From the NCBI RefSeq assembly GCF_036226925.1, contig NZ_CP109031.1, positions 8,494,001 through 8,558,000 on the forward strand: DNA of 64,000 nt, written 5' to 3'. A program made the translations under genes and the position numbers. Position 1 is the first letter of the stretch. Every line of letters starts with the position of its first letter. Under the pieces are notes generated by a model. It saw nothing but the letters and a program-made list of their open reading frames with translations, searched no databases and was not told the origin of the DNA. Origin of the DNA: Streptomyces sp. NBC_00659 (GTDB taxonomy: Bacteria; Actinomycetota; Actinomycetes; Streptomycetales; Streptomycetaceae). Positions 7,285 to 14,797 of the stretch are shown piece after piece.

Positions 7285-8231
7285 CCGATCCGCGTCCGGT
7301 GCTGGTCGTCACCGCCCTGTACGACCCCACCGCCGACGTGGTGATCACCGAGCTGCACGACCGGGGTGTCCCGGTCGTGCGGCTCGACTCCGGGGACTTC
7401 CCCGGGTCACTTTCGGTGGAGGCTGAGATCACCGCTCACGGCATCCAGGGGACCATCAGCACCCCGTCCCGGACCGCCGACCTCGCAAGCATCCGATCCC
7501 TGTACTACCGGCGCCCCTCCGGGTTCGCCTTCCCACATCTCGACGAGCAGGACGCCCGGTTCGCCGTCACCCAGGCGAGGTACGGAGTCGGGGGAGTGCT
7601 GGCCTCCCTGCCCGGCTGTCTGTACGTCAACCACCCGCACCGCATCGGCGACGCGGAGTTCAAGCCCGCCGGGCTGGCCGCCGCCGTCGCGGCCGGCTTC
7701 GACGTACCGCCCACGCTCATCACTTCGAGTCCCGATGCCACCCGGGCCTTCATCAAGCGGCACATGCCGGTCATCTACAAGCCGCTCCACAATCCGGTCT
7801 ACCTCGTCGACGGGGCGTCGTCCGTTGTGAAGGTCGCCGAAGTCTCGGCCGACGAGGTCGACGACGACGTGGCAGGGACGGCCCACCTGTTCCAACAGCG
7901 CGTGCCCAAGACCGGCGACATCCGGGTGACCGTCATCGGTGACCGCGTCTTCTGCGTGCGGATCGACTCCGACCTGCTCGACTGGCGCACCGACTACAGC
8001 CGCCTCACCTACACCGTCGTCCAGCCGCCACCGGGCATCGAACAGGCGCTGCGCAGCTATCTGCGCCACTTCGGGCTCGTCTTCGGCGCTTTCGACTTCG
8101 CCGTCGACCGTGAGCAGCAATGGTGGTTTCTGGAGTGCAACCCGTCCGGCCAGTGGTACTGGCTGGAGTCCGAGACGGGCCTGCCGATGCGTGCAGCCCT
8201 GGCAGACCTCCTTTTGGAGAGGACGACGTGA
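7281..8231 (+). CDS. tgmB: ATP-grasp peptide ligase (graspetide macrocyclase, SAV_5884-type)
   Basis: A 316-residue protein of the ATP-grasp RiPP maturase family. It has an N-terminal pre-ATP-grasp domain (VLVVTALYDPTADVVITELH; SLYYRRPSGFAFP) and an ATP-binding lysine segment (MPVIYKPLHNPVYLVDGASS). The C-terminal catalytic part has FGAFDFAVD and the metal-binding ECNPSGQW. The family uses ATP to activate Asp/Glu side chains of the precursor core and joins them to Thr/Ser hydroxyls (omega-esters) or Lys. Length is normal. The GTG start overlaps the precursor stop (GTGA), and its own stop overlaps the methyltransferase start in the same way. The three genes are thus one coupled transcription unit. 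Confidence 0.9.
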   Translation: MTDPRPVLVVTALYDPTADVVITELHDRGVPVVRLDSGDFPGSLSVEAEITAHGIQGTISTPSRTADLASIRSLYYRRPSGFAFPHLDEQDARFAVTQARYGVGGVLASLPGCLYVNHPHRIGDAEFKPAGLAAAVAAGFDVPPTLITSSPDATRAFIKRHMPVIYKPLHNPVYLVDGASSVVKVAEVSADEVDDDVAGTAHLFQQRVPKTGDIRVTVIGDRVFCVRIDSDLLDWRTDYSRLTYTVVQPPPGIEQALRSYLRHFGLVFGAFDFAVDREQQWWFLECNPSGQWYWLESETGLPMRAALADLLLERTT

Positions 8232-9340
8232 GCGATCAGGCACTGCTCCAGCAACTCGTCAGCACACTGACCGCGAACGGCAGTCTGCGCACCGCGCCGT
8301 GGAAGCAAGCCGCCGCGGCGGTCCCGCGGCACGAGTTCCTGCGGGGCGGATTCTTCCGCCGGGTCAGCGGCTCTCCCTCGGCCTGGGCGCCGATCCTGGA
8401 GGACGACCCCAGGTGGCTCGACGCCTGCTACGAAGACGAGTCGCTGGTCACCCAGATCGCCGGCACCATCGTTCCGGCCGACATCTGCGGCGAGATCATG
8501 CGCTCGCCCACCAGTTCCAGCACGCTGCCCTCCCTCGTGCTCCGCATGCTCGAAGAGCTCCAAGTCGAGGACGGGATGCGCGTGCTGGAGATCGGCACGG
8601 GGACCGGCTACTCCACCGGCGTGCTCTGCCGGCGCCTCGGCGAGGACTGCGTCACGTCGGTCGAGTACGACGAGGACGTGGCCGCCCGTGCGCAAACGGC
8701 CCTCGGTCGACTCGGCTTGTACCCCACACTCGTCACGGGAGACGGTCTGCTGGGCCACGTTGCGAAGTCCCCGTACGACCGGGTGATCGCGACGTGCGGG
8801 GTCCGCACCGTTCCTCAGTCATGGATCGAGCAGACGCGACCCGGCGGGCTGATCCTGGCCACTGTCGGCGGATGGCTGGCGTCCTCCAGCCTGGCCCGGC
8901 TGACGGTGCACGACGACGGGACGGCGAGCGGGCCGCTGCTCAGCGGTCAGGTCAGCTTCATGCTCGCCCGGCCGCACCTGGCACCGCCGCTCGGGCTACT
9001 GCCTGATCTCGGCGCGGGCAAAGAGCGGGAGGCCGTCCTTGGCGTCGACGTCCTGAACGACTGGACGGCCCGGTTCGTCGTCCAGGACGCCGTTCCGTGC
9101 GCGCAGCGCCTGACGTCGGAGCAGAACGGGCGCCACGAGCACGTCCTGGTCGACGTCGACACCGGTTCGTGGGCTGCTGTCTACGAAGAGGGCAGCCGGT
9201 GGACCGTGCGGCAGGACGGCCCGGTTGCCCTGTGGGATGCCGCGGAGGAGGCCCTTGGGCGCTGGCTCTCCGCCGGCCGCCCTCCGCTGGAGGAGTTCAC
9301 CCTCAGGGTCACCCCGGACGGCCACTCCTACACCTGGTAG
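8228..9340 (+). CDS. PCMT-like methyltransferase of the ATP-grasp RiPP system
   Basis: A 370-residue protein with a class I SAM-binding motif VLEIGTGTGYSTGVL and flanking VTSVEYDEDVAARA and VTGDGLLGHVAKSPYDRVI. This is the protein-L-isoaspartate O-methyltransferase fold. An extended N-terminus (VPRHEFLRGGFFRRVSGSPS) and a C-terminal domain of about 130 residues distinguish it from the repair enzyme. It fits the methyltransferase of ATP-grasp maturase systems. In characterised relatives it methylates an Asp carboxylate of the ester-crosslinked peptide, which collapses to a stable aspartimide. Asp81-Gly82 of the precursor is the obvious candidate target here. The start overlaps the ligase stop (GTGA). 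Confidence 0.88.
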   Translation: MSDQALLQQLVSTLTANGSLRTAPWKQAAAAVPRHEFLRGGFFRRVSGSPSAWAPILEDDPRWLDACYEDESLVTQIAGTIVPADICGEIMRSPTSSSTLPSLVLRMLEELQVEDGMRVLEIGTGTGYSTGVLCRRLGEDCVTSVEYDEDVAARAQTALGRLGLYPTLVTGDGLLGHVAKSPYDRVIATCGVRTVPQSWIEQTRPGGLILATVGGWLASSSLARLTVHDDGTASGPLLSGQVSFMLARPHLAPPLGLLPDLGAGKEREAVLGVDVLNDWTARFVVQDAVPCAQRLTSEQNGRHEHVLVDVDTGSWAAVYEEGSRWTVRQDGPVALWDAAEEALGRWLSAGRPPLEEFTLRVTPDGHSYTW

Positions 9341-9404
9341 ACCCCATTGTCGGCCCCGCTCGTCTGCTTCCCCCGTGGCGGATGGGCGGGGTCTTGTCGT
9401 GTCG

Positions 9405-9540
9405 TCAGTCGACGAGGACGGAGACCCGCTGATCCAGGACGGCGGCGATCCTCAGGAGGTCGCTGTAGCGAGGGTCGCTGGTGCCGGCCTCGATGTGCTG
9501 GAGGATGCGGCGGTCGATGCCGGTGGCTGCGGCACCTGAA
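9405..9540 (-). pseudogene. Remnant of an XRE helix-turn-helix gene (5' end missing)
   Basis: The minus frame ending at 9405 reads ATGIDRRILQHIEAGTSDPR then YSDLLRIAAVLDQRVSVLVD and stop. This is the recognition helix and following helices of an XRE/Cro domain, but the first helices and a start codon are absent. The homology breaks a few bases from hairpin repeat copy 2 at 9547. It is a decapitated regulator, presumably cut during insertion or recombination of the RiPP cluster. Confidence 0.6.
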
Positions 9541-9546
9541 AGCCCC

Positions 9547-9581
9547 CGGCCCGCCGGCGTCCCGGAAGACGCCGGCGGACC
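9547..9581. repeat. Hairpin repeat, copy 2, downstream of the RiPP cluster
   Basis: The first 22 bases repeat 6917-6938 exactly. The arms GGCCCGCCGGCGTC (9548-9561) and GACGCCGGCGGACC (9568-9581) pair with one mismatch. With copy 1 it brackets the precursor-ligase-methyltransferase genes in direct orientation, 2.63 kb apart. Confidence 0.6.
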
Positions 9582-9644
9582 GTACGCCCTTGAGCAGGGC
9601 GCCGATCAGGCAGGGCTCCGATCCGTCGTCGCCTGTCGCCCGGG

Positions 9645-10619
9645 CTACGAGACCACGTCCTGGGGCGGCTTGCCCGCCACGAAGTCCGCGGCGTTCTGGA
9701 CCGCGGCCAGCGCGATCCGTACGAGGGTCTCGCGGGTGACACCGGCGACGTGCGGGGAGAGCACGACGTTCGGCGCCTTGAGCAACCGCAGGGCCGGGGT
9801 GGGTGGTTCGGGGTCGAAGACGTCGAGGCCCGCTCCGGCGAGGGCGCCCGCGTGCAGCGAGTCCGCGAGGGCGTCCTGGTCGATCAGGGCGCCACGCGAG
9901 GTGTTGACGACGAACGCGGTCGGCTTGAGCAGCGCGAGCCGTTCGGCGTTCAGGAGATGACGGGTCGCGTCGGTGAGCGGCGCGTGCAGGCTGACGTAGT
10001 CCGATACGCGCAGCAGTTCGTCGAGTTCGACGTGGCGGGCGCCGAGCCGGGTCTCCGTCTCGGCGGACGCGCGTGTGGGCCCGGCGTAGACGACGCTCAT
10101 GTCGAACGCGACCGCACGCCGCGCGACCTCCTCGCCGATGTGGCCGAGTCCCACGACCCCGAGCGTCTTGCCGGACAGCTCCGTGATCGACTGCTGGAGC
10201 CGGGGCAGCGCCCAGTCCGCCTCGGTCAACGCGGTGTGGGCGGGCACCAGTTGCTTGGCCAGGGCGAGCATGAGGGCGAAGGTCTGCTCGGCCACGTTCT
10301 GCTTCTCGGCGCCGCTGGAACCGATGTTGCACACGGGTATGCCCCGCTCGCGCGCCGCGTCCAGATCGACGTAGTCGAAGCCGTGGCTCGCGCACTGGAT
10401 CAGCTCCAGGTCCGGTGCGGCGGCGATGTGTCCGGCGGTCACGGGGCCGAGGCCGGTGACGACGACGTGCGCCTCGCGCAGCGCGGCGGGGTCCTCGTCC
10501 GTGGTCTCCACGACGGTGACACGGGCCTGCCCCGGGAAGAGGGTGGCGAGCGCCGCTCCCGCCGTACGGCCGCCCACATGCGCGGAGACGACGGCGAGCA
10601 CGTTCTTGGTGACGGTCAT
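9645..10619 (-). CDS. D-isomer-specific 2-hydroxyacid dehydrogenase
   Basis: A 324-residue NAD(P)-dependent dehydrogenase. The Rossmann motif is LGVVGLGHIGEEVA, the family signature is LLKPTAFVVNTSRGALIDQD, and the catalytic His region is VVLSPHVAGVTRETLVRIA. Length matches the family. The likely reaction is reversible oxidation of a 2-hydroxyacid (lactate- or glycerate-like) to the 2-oxoacid; the substrate is not readable. Its ATG overlaps the stop of the upstream FMN oxidase by 4 bases (ATGA), so both are co-translated and probably act on the same hydroxyacid pool. The stop is about 60 bases from the XRE remnant and repeat. Confidence 0.9.
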   Translation of the reverse strand: MTVTKNVLAVVSAHVGGRTAGAALATLFPGQARVTVVETTDEDPAALREAHVVVTGLGPVTAGHIAAAPDLELIQCASHGFDYVDLDAARERGIPVCNIGSSGAEKQNVAEQTFALMLALAKQLVPAHTALTEADWALPRLQQSITELSGKTLGVVGLGHIGEEVARRAVAFDMSVVYAGPTRASAETETRLGARHVELDELLRVSDYVSLHAPLTDATRHLLNAERLALLKPTAFVVNTSRGALIDQDALADSLHAGALAGAGLDVFDPEPPTPALRLLKAPNVVLSPHVAGVTRETLVRIALAAVQNAADFVAGKPPQDVVS

Positions 10620-11785
10620 GCGGTCTCCTCGATGAGGTCCTCGGGGCCGAGGGAGGCGGGACGGGCGTGTCCGGACAGGGCGAGGGTGAGATCGAACTCG
10701 GCGAGCAGACAGCGGACGACGTGTTCGACACCCGGCTGCCCGTCGAGGCCGAGACCGTAGGCGTAGGGACGTCCGACGAGCACCGCCCGCGCCCCGAGGG
10801 CGAGCGCCTTGAAGATGTCGTCGCCGGTGCGGATGCCGCTGTCGAAGAGCACGGTGAGCCTCTCGCCCACCGCCGCCGCCACGCGGGGCAGCGCGTCGGC
10901 GGCGGCGACGGACCCCGCCACCTGCCGGCCCCCGTGGTTGGAGACCACCACGCCGTCCATCCCGGCCTCGGCGGCCTGCCGGGCGTCGTCCGGGTGCAGG
11001 ATGCCCTTGAGGACGATCGGCCCGTCCCAGTTCTCCCTCAGGAAGGCCAGGTCCGGCCAGGTCTTGCCGGGGTCCGCGAACATGCTCACGAAGTGCATCA
11101 CGGCCGCGTTCGGGTCCTCGTGCACCGGCTTGGCCAGACCCGCCCGGAACGCCGGGTCGGAGAAGTAGTTGGCGGTGCCCACGCCGTGCAGGAACGGCAG
11201 GTACGCCTGGTCGAGGTCGCGCGGGCGCCACGCCAGCAGCGGGGTGTCGAGCGTGACGAACAGCGCGGTGAACCCGGCCGCCTTCGCCCGGTCCAGGAAG
11301 CTGCGGGTGACCTCGCGGTCCTTCGCCCAGTAGAGCTGGAACCAGCGCTCGCCGTCCCCCATGGCCTCGGCGACCTGCTCCATCGGGGTGCTGGAGGCGG
11401 AGGACAGGATGTACGGGACGCCCTGCGCGGCGGCGGCCCGTGCGGCGGCGCACTCGGCGTCCGGATGCATGATCGACAGCACGCCGATCGGCGCGAGCGC
11501 CAGCGGCGCGGGCAACGGGCGCCCCAGCACCTCGACGGACAGGTCGCGTTCGTGGACGTCACGCAGCATGCGCGGCACGATCCGGCGCCGGCCGAGGGCC
11601 TCCCGGTTGGCGCGCGCCGTGCTGCCGTCGCCCGCGCTTCCCGCCACATAGCCGACCGGACCGGGGCCGAGCCGCTGCTCGGTGAGCTCCTCCAGCCGCG
11701 TCAGATCGGTGGGCAGCCGCGGCACGGCGCCCGTCATTCCGTTCAGATAGATCTCGTACTGGAAGTCGGCCCAGTGCTTCGCCAT
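10616..11785 (-). CDS. FMN-dependent alpha-hydroxyacid oxidase / lactate 2-monooxygenase family
   Basis: A 389-residue TIM-barrel flavoprotein. The catalytic His signature is VVVSNHGGRQVAGSVAAADA and the FMN phosphate loop is VLFDSGIRTGDDIFKALALG, ending ARAVLVGRPYAYGL. The N-terminus (WADFQYEIYLNGMTGAVPRL) is closer to lactate 2-monooxygenase-type proteins than to glycolate oxidase. It oxidises an L-2-hydroxyacid to the oxoacid or its decarboxylated product. ATG 11785 is chosen, with GAGGCGGGA upstream; the frame further upstream runs into the divergent PucR gene. It is first gene of a two-gene operon, probably regulated by that divergent regulator. Confidence 0.9.
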   Translation of the reverse strand: MAKHWADFQYEIYLNGMTGAVPRLPTDLTRLEELTEQRLGPGPVGYVAGSAGDGSTARANREALGRRRIVPRMLRDVHERDLSVEVLGRPLPAPLALAPIGVLSIMHPDAECAAARAAAAQGVPYILSSASSTPMEQVAEAMGDGERWFQLYWAKDREVTRSFLDRAKAAGFTALFVTLDTPLLAWRPRDLDQAYLPFLHGVGTANYFSDPAFRAGLAKPVHEDPNAAVMHFVSMFADPGKTWPDLAFLRENWDGPIVLKGILHPDDARQAAEAGMDGVVVSNHGGRQVAGSVAAADALPRVAAAVGERLTVLFDSGIRTGDDIFKALALGARAVLVGRPYAYGLGLDGQPGVEHVVRCLLAEFDLTLALSGHARPASLGPEDLIEETA

Positions 11786-11868
11786 CCGTACGTCCCGCCT
11801 CTCGTCCCTGAGACCGCGCTGTACGACGACGATCCTGGCGACTGTGACAAGTCCCGTCCACCGTGGTG

Positions 11869-11881
11869 CGCACAACGTGCG
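11869..11881. promoter_or_regulatory. Palindrome in the PucR divergent promoter
   Basis: CGCACAACGTGCG is a perfect 5-3-5 inverted repeat 18 bases before the PucR start and 84 bases from the oxidase start. It is a candidate operator. Confidence 0.35.
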
Positions 11882-11898
11882 GCTGGGATCATCACCCT

Positions 11899-13077
11899 GT
11901 GACAAACAAGCCGTCCGAGGACCGGGAACGCGTCCGGCAGGAAATGGTCGCCGACCCGCGTGTCGTGGAGGCGATCGTCGCGGCGGTCCACGAACAGGTC
12001 CCGGTGTACGCGGCGCTCGACGACAGCCGGCTGCCCGAGGTACGGGCGATCGCGGCCTGGGGCCTGGAGCGGCTGCTCCACCTGTGGGCCACCGACGGCA
12101 CACTGGGACCGGCCGATCTCCGGCGTTTCCGGGGCATCGCCTCGGCCCGCGCGGCGGACGGGCGCCCGGTGCAGGCGGTGCTGCGCGCCTACCGGGTCGC
12201 GGGCACCGTCCTCACGGACGAGGTCGCCGCCCGCGCGCCCCGGCTCGCCGCCGCCGACGCCTTCGCGCTCGCCCGCATGCTGCTCGCCACCCTGGACACG
12301 CTCTCCGAGGAGATGGCCACCGCCTACGCCGCCACCAGCGAGGACCTGGCCGGCGACCGGAGCCGGGCGCTGCGGCTGCTGTTCGACGACCTCATCGCCG
12401 GACGGCACGCCTCGGTGGGCGCGCTCTCCGACCGTTCCGTCAGACTGGGCATCCAGCTCCCGGATCCGTACTGCCTGCTGGCGGCGGAGCCGGTCGCCGC
12501 GGACCGGCCGGATCTCGCCCACGAGACGGCGACGGCCCTGCTGGACGCACTGGCCCCTCCCGGGGGCGAGGTGACGTCCCTGGCGACGGTACGGGGCTCA
12601 CGTGCCGTCCTGCTGCTGCCGCTCGCGGCGTCCGAGCGGGCCGGGGAGGTGATGGGCGCACGGTCCTGGCGCGGGTGCGTCATCACCGGCGAGAGCCTGG
12701 ACCGGATCGCCCTGGCGCACCGGCTCGCCGCCGACGCGCTCGACACCGCCCCGGCCCACGCCCATCGGTCCGGGCAGGTGCTCACCGACGCCGACGCGCA
12801 GGTGCTCGCCCTGCTCGCCGGGCGCCCGGCCGCCGCGCCCGGCCACATCGCGCGCCTGGTGCTCGGGCCGCTCGCCGAGGCCGCCCGGCGGCATCTGCTG
12901 GACGCCCTCACGGCGTACATCGACGCGGGCTCGGCGAACGCCGCCGCGCGGACCCTGCACCTTCATCCGCAGTCCCTGCGCTACCGCCTGCGCCGGGTGC
13001 ACGAGCTGACCGGCCGCGATCCCCGCGACCCCTGGCACCGGCTCACCCTGGACATCGCCCGGACGATCCGCGACTGA
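11899..13077 (+). CDS. PucR-family transcriptional regulator
   Basis: A 392-residue protein. The C-terminal 60 residues form the PucR-type helix-turn-helix (LHLHPQSLRYRLRRVHELTG, then RDPRDPWHRLTLDIA). The middle is a GGDEF-like sensor domain (DALDTAPAHAHRSGQVLTDA), and the N-terminus is a helical RsbR-like region. Such regulators respond to the substrate of a neighbouring catabolic operon, so it probably controls the hydroxyacid oxidase-dehydrogenase pair. The start is uncertain: GTG 11899 fits the family N-terminus but has no strong ribosome site; GTG 11863 adds 12 residues and would place the palindrome inside the gene. Confidence 0.85.
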   Translation: MTNKPSEDRERVRQEMVADPRVVEAIVAAVHEQVPVYAALDDSRLPEVRAIAAWGLERLLHLWATDGTLGPADLRRFRGIASARAADGRPVQAVLRAYRVAGTVLTDEVAARAPRLAAADAFALARMLLATLDTLSEEMATAYAATSEDLAGDRSRALRLLFDDLIAGRHASVGALSDRSVRLGIQLPDPYCLLAAEPVAADRPDLAHETATALLDALAPPGGEVTSLATVRGSRAVLLLPLAASERAGEVMGARSWRGCVITGESLDRIALAHRLAADALDTAPAHAHRSGQVLTDADAQVLALLAGRPAAAPGHIARLVLGPLAEAARRHLLDALTAYIDAGSANAAARTLHLHPQSLRYRLRRVHELTGRDPRDPWHRLTLDIARTIRD

Positions 13078-13138
13078 GGCTTCGGGGCGGAGCCGGACGA
13101 TTCGCGACCCCGGCAGGCCCTGGGTGCCGCCCGCCCGG

Positions 13139-13690
13139 TCACTCCTCGTCGCCGGGATCGTCCTCCGCCCCGGTGTCCGGGCCCTGCGCCCGAACCCGCT
13201 GCACCTGCTCCAGCGAGTCGCGCAGTTCGCCCAGCCAGTCGTCGGTGTGGCGCTGCACGAGGCGGACGCACCAGGCCAGGGCGTCGCTGCGGCTGCGGGC
13301 GACCCCGGCCGCGACGAGCGTGTCGAGGACCTCGCGTTCGGGCTGGCGCAGCCGGGTCATGACGGGCGCGGCGACATGGGTGAACAGGGCGCGCTCGGTG
13401 CCGCACTCCACACCCCAGGAGACCTTCTTGCGGAAGCGGTGCTCCGCGTCACGGGCCACCTCCATGCGGTCCTCGCGGGTGCGTTCGCGGAACTCCTGGA
13501 TACGGGCCCGGAGCGCCGCCTCCTTCTCGGCGTCCGAGGCGCCTTCGGCGAGCCGCGGCTCGGGGATGCGGCCGACGACGGTGATCTCCTCACGGTCGGC
13601 CGTCACCTCCGTGAGGCTCTCGAAGAGATCGTCGGGCAGGCGGCCGGCGAACCAGCCGCGCAGCTTCTCGCATTGCTCCGATGTAATCAT
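13139..13690 (-). CDS. Conserved hypothetical protein with a ribbon-helix-helix-like segment
   Basis: A 183-residue acidic protein. Residues about 30-100 contain a Glu/Arg-rich amphipathic helix ([20 protein letters not shown]). Residues 125-150 ([20 protein letters not shown]) look like a ribbon-helix-helix or Arc-type segment. The tail is acidic ([14 protein letters not shown]). There is no signal peptide. I do not recognise a characterised homologue; a DNA-binding role is inference from the RHH-like segment and from the palindrome abutting its start codon. It stands alone, convergent with the PucR gene. Confidence 0.75.
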   Translation of the reverse strand: MITSEQCEKLRGWFAGRLPDDLFESLTEVTADREEITVVGRIPEPRLAEGASDAEKEAALRARIQEFRERTREDRMEVARDAEHRFRKKVSWGVECGTERALFTHVAAPVMTRLRQPEREVLDTLVAAGVARSRSDALAWCVRLVQRHTDDWLGELRDSLEQVQRVRAQGPDTGAEDDPGDEE

Positions 13691-13704
13691 GTAATCACCA
13701 TTAC
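13691..13704. promoter_or_regulatory. Palindrome abutting the start codon of the RHH-like gene
   Basis: GTAATCACCATTAC is a perfect 5-4-5 inverted repeat directly upstream of ATG 13690. A third half-site GTAAT occurs at 13683-13687 inside the first codons. This arrangement would suit autorepression. Confidence 0.4.
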
Positions 13705-14031
13705 TCGCCCGGGAGCGCGACGCAAGGGGTGCCGGAGAAGTCCGCCGACAGCGGAAGTCGAGGCGGCGTGACGGTTCAAGTGGAATGTTTCAGGCCTATT
13801 GCTGAGCCGTGTCTTTCCGGCCAGGTGGCTGTCGGCGGTTGTCGTCGGGCGCTCAGTTCCGGGCTTCATCCGTTCGAATTCTGTAACTTCGCGCCACTGA
13901 TTCAATACTCAAAGTTACTGAAATATGTGGGGTCGATGTGTGTTTCCTGTGCGAACTCGGCAGACTCGCGCTCGCCGAACCGGCACCGACCGAGCCGGTA
14001 TCGCATTCGATCGAGCGGAAGGATGCACACA

Positions 14032-14454
14032 ATGCCGAACACCGCGCGTTGGGCAGCGACTCTCACCCTGACGGCCACCGCCGTCTGCGGCCCCCTCGTC
14101 GGGTCCGCCCACGCAGCCCCGTCCGGGCTCTACGCCCCCTCCGCCCTGGTGCTCACCACGGGCCATGGCCAGACCGCCTCCGTCGCGACGCCGGAGCGCG
14201 CGGTCACTCTCAACTGCGCCCCGACGGCCTCCGGGACCCATCCCGCCGCGGCCGACGCCTGCGCCGAACTACGGGGGGTCAAGGGTGATCTCGACGCGTT
14301 GACGCCGAGGAACGATGTCTTCTGTACCAGGCAGTACGACCCCGTGGTCGTCACGGTGGCCGGAGTCTGGCAGGGCAAGCGCGTCTCGTACGAGCACACC
14401 TTCGCCAACGAGTGCGTGAAGACCTCCTACGGGATGACGGTCTTCGCGTTCTGA
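14032..14454 (+). CDS. Subtilisin-inhibitor-like secreted protease inhibitor
   Basis: A 140-residue precursor with a Sec signal peptide (hydrophobic run to residue 29, ending GSAHA-AP). The mature part is the Streptomyces subtilisin inhibitor fold: [15 protein letters not shown] at the N-terminus, four cysteines in the family spacing, and the strongly conserved [20 protein letters not shown]. The reactive loop reads C98-T-R100-Q101-Y-D-P-V, so P1 is Arg, which predicts preference for trypsin-like targets rather than subtilisin. ATG 14032 has GGAAGG 9 bases upstream; ATG 14023 would add three residues. Such inhibitors are exported and control extracellular proteases during differentiation. Confidence 0.93.
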   Translation: MPNTARWAATLTLTATAVCGPLVGSAHAAPSGLYAPSALVLTTGHGQTASVATPERAVTLNCAPTASGTHPAAADACAELRGVKGDLDALTPRNDVFCTRQYDPVVVTVAGVWQGKRVSYEHTFANECVKTSYGMTVFAF

Positions 14455-14797
14455 GAGACCGGGATCGCGTGGCCGTCGTGGACATGGACCGGGATCCGTA
14501 GCTGGGGAGTGCGGGCACCGTCACGAGGCGCCATGTGATTTCGCACCGAGGGTCGGTCAGACGGAGTGGGGCCGTCGACCGGCCTTCGGCATGTCCGCGT
14601 GCGCCCACCGCGTCACCGCGGTACGGGCGTCACTCACCGGAGGGTGCGAGGGTGCCGCGGCGGACGCCGGCCGTTCCCGCGCCCGTGCCGTACCCCCGTA
14701 CCACGCAGGGGTGGTCCATGCGCCCAACGGTCCATGCCCGTCACCGTTCCGGGTCACCCGGGATGCCGACACGGCCGAGGCGGCGTAGCGGTGGAGC
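14455..14797. other. Intergenic region without recognisable gene
   Basis: About 340 bases between the inhibitor and the PAP2 gene. Small arginine/serine-rich frames here have no ribosome sites or motifs. I see no RNA gene or clear terminator; it should contain the promoter of the downstream gene. Confidence 0.4.

Noticed and set aside
9340..9402. Possible terminator formed by GACCCC and GGGGTC after the methyltransferase
   Set aside because: Short outer stem with a large unpaired interior; the hairpin repeat at 9547 is a better candidate.
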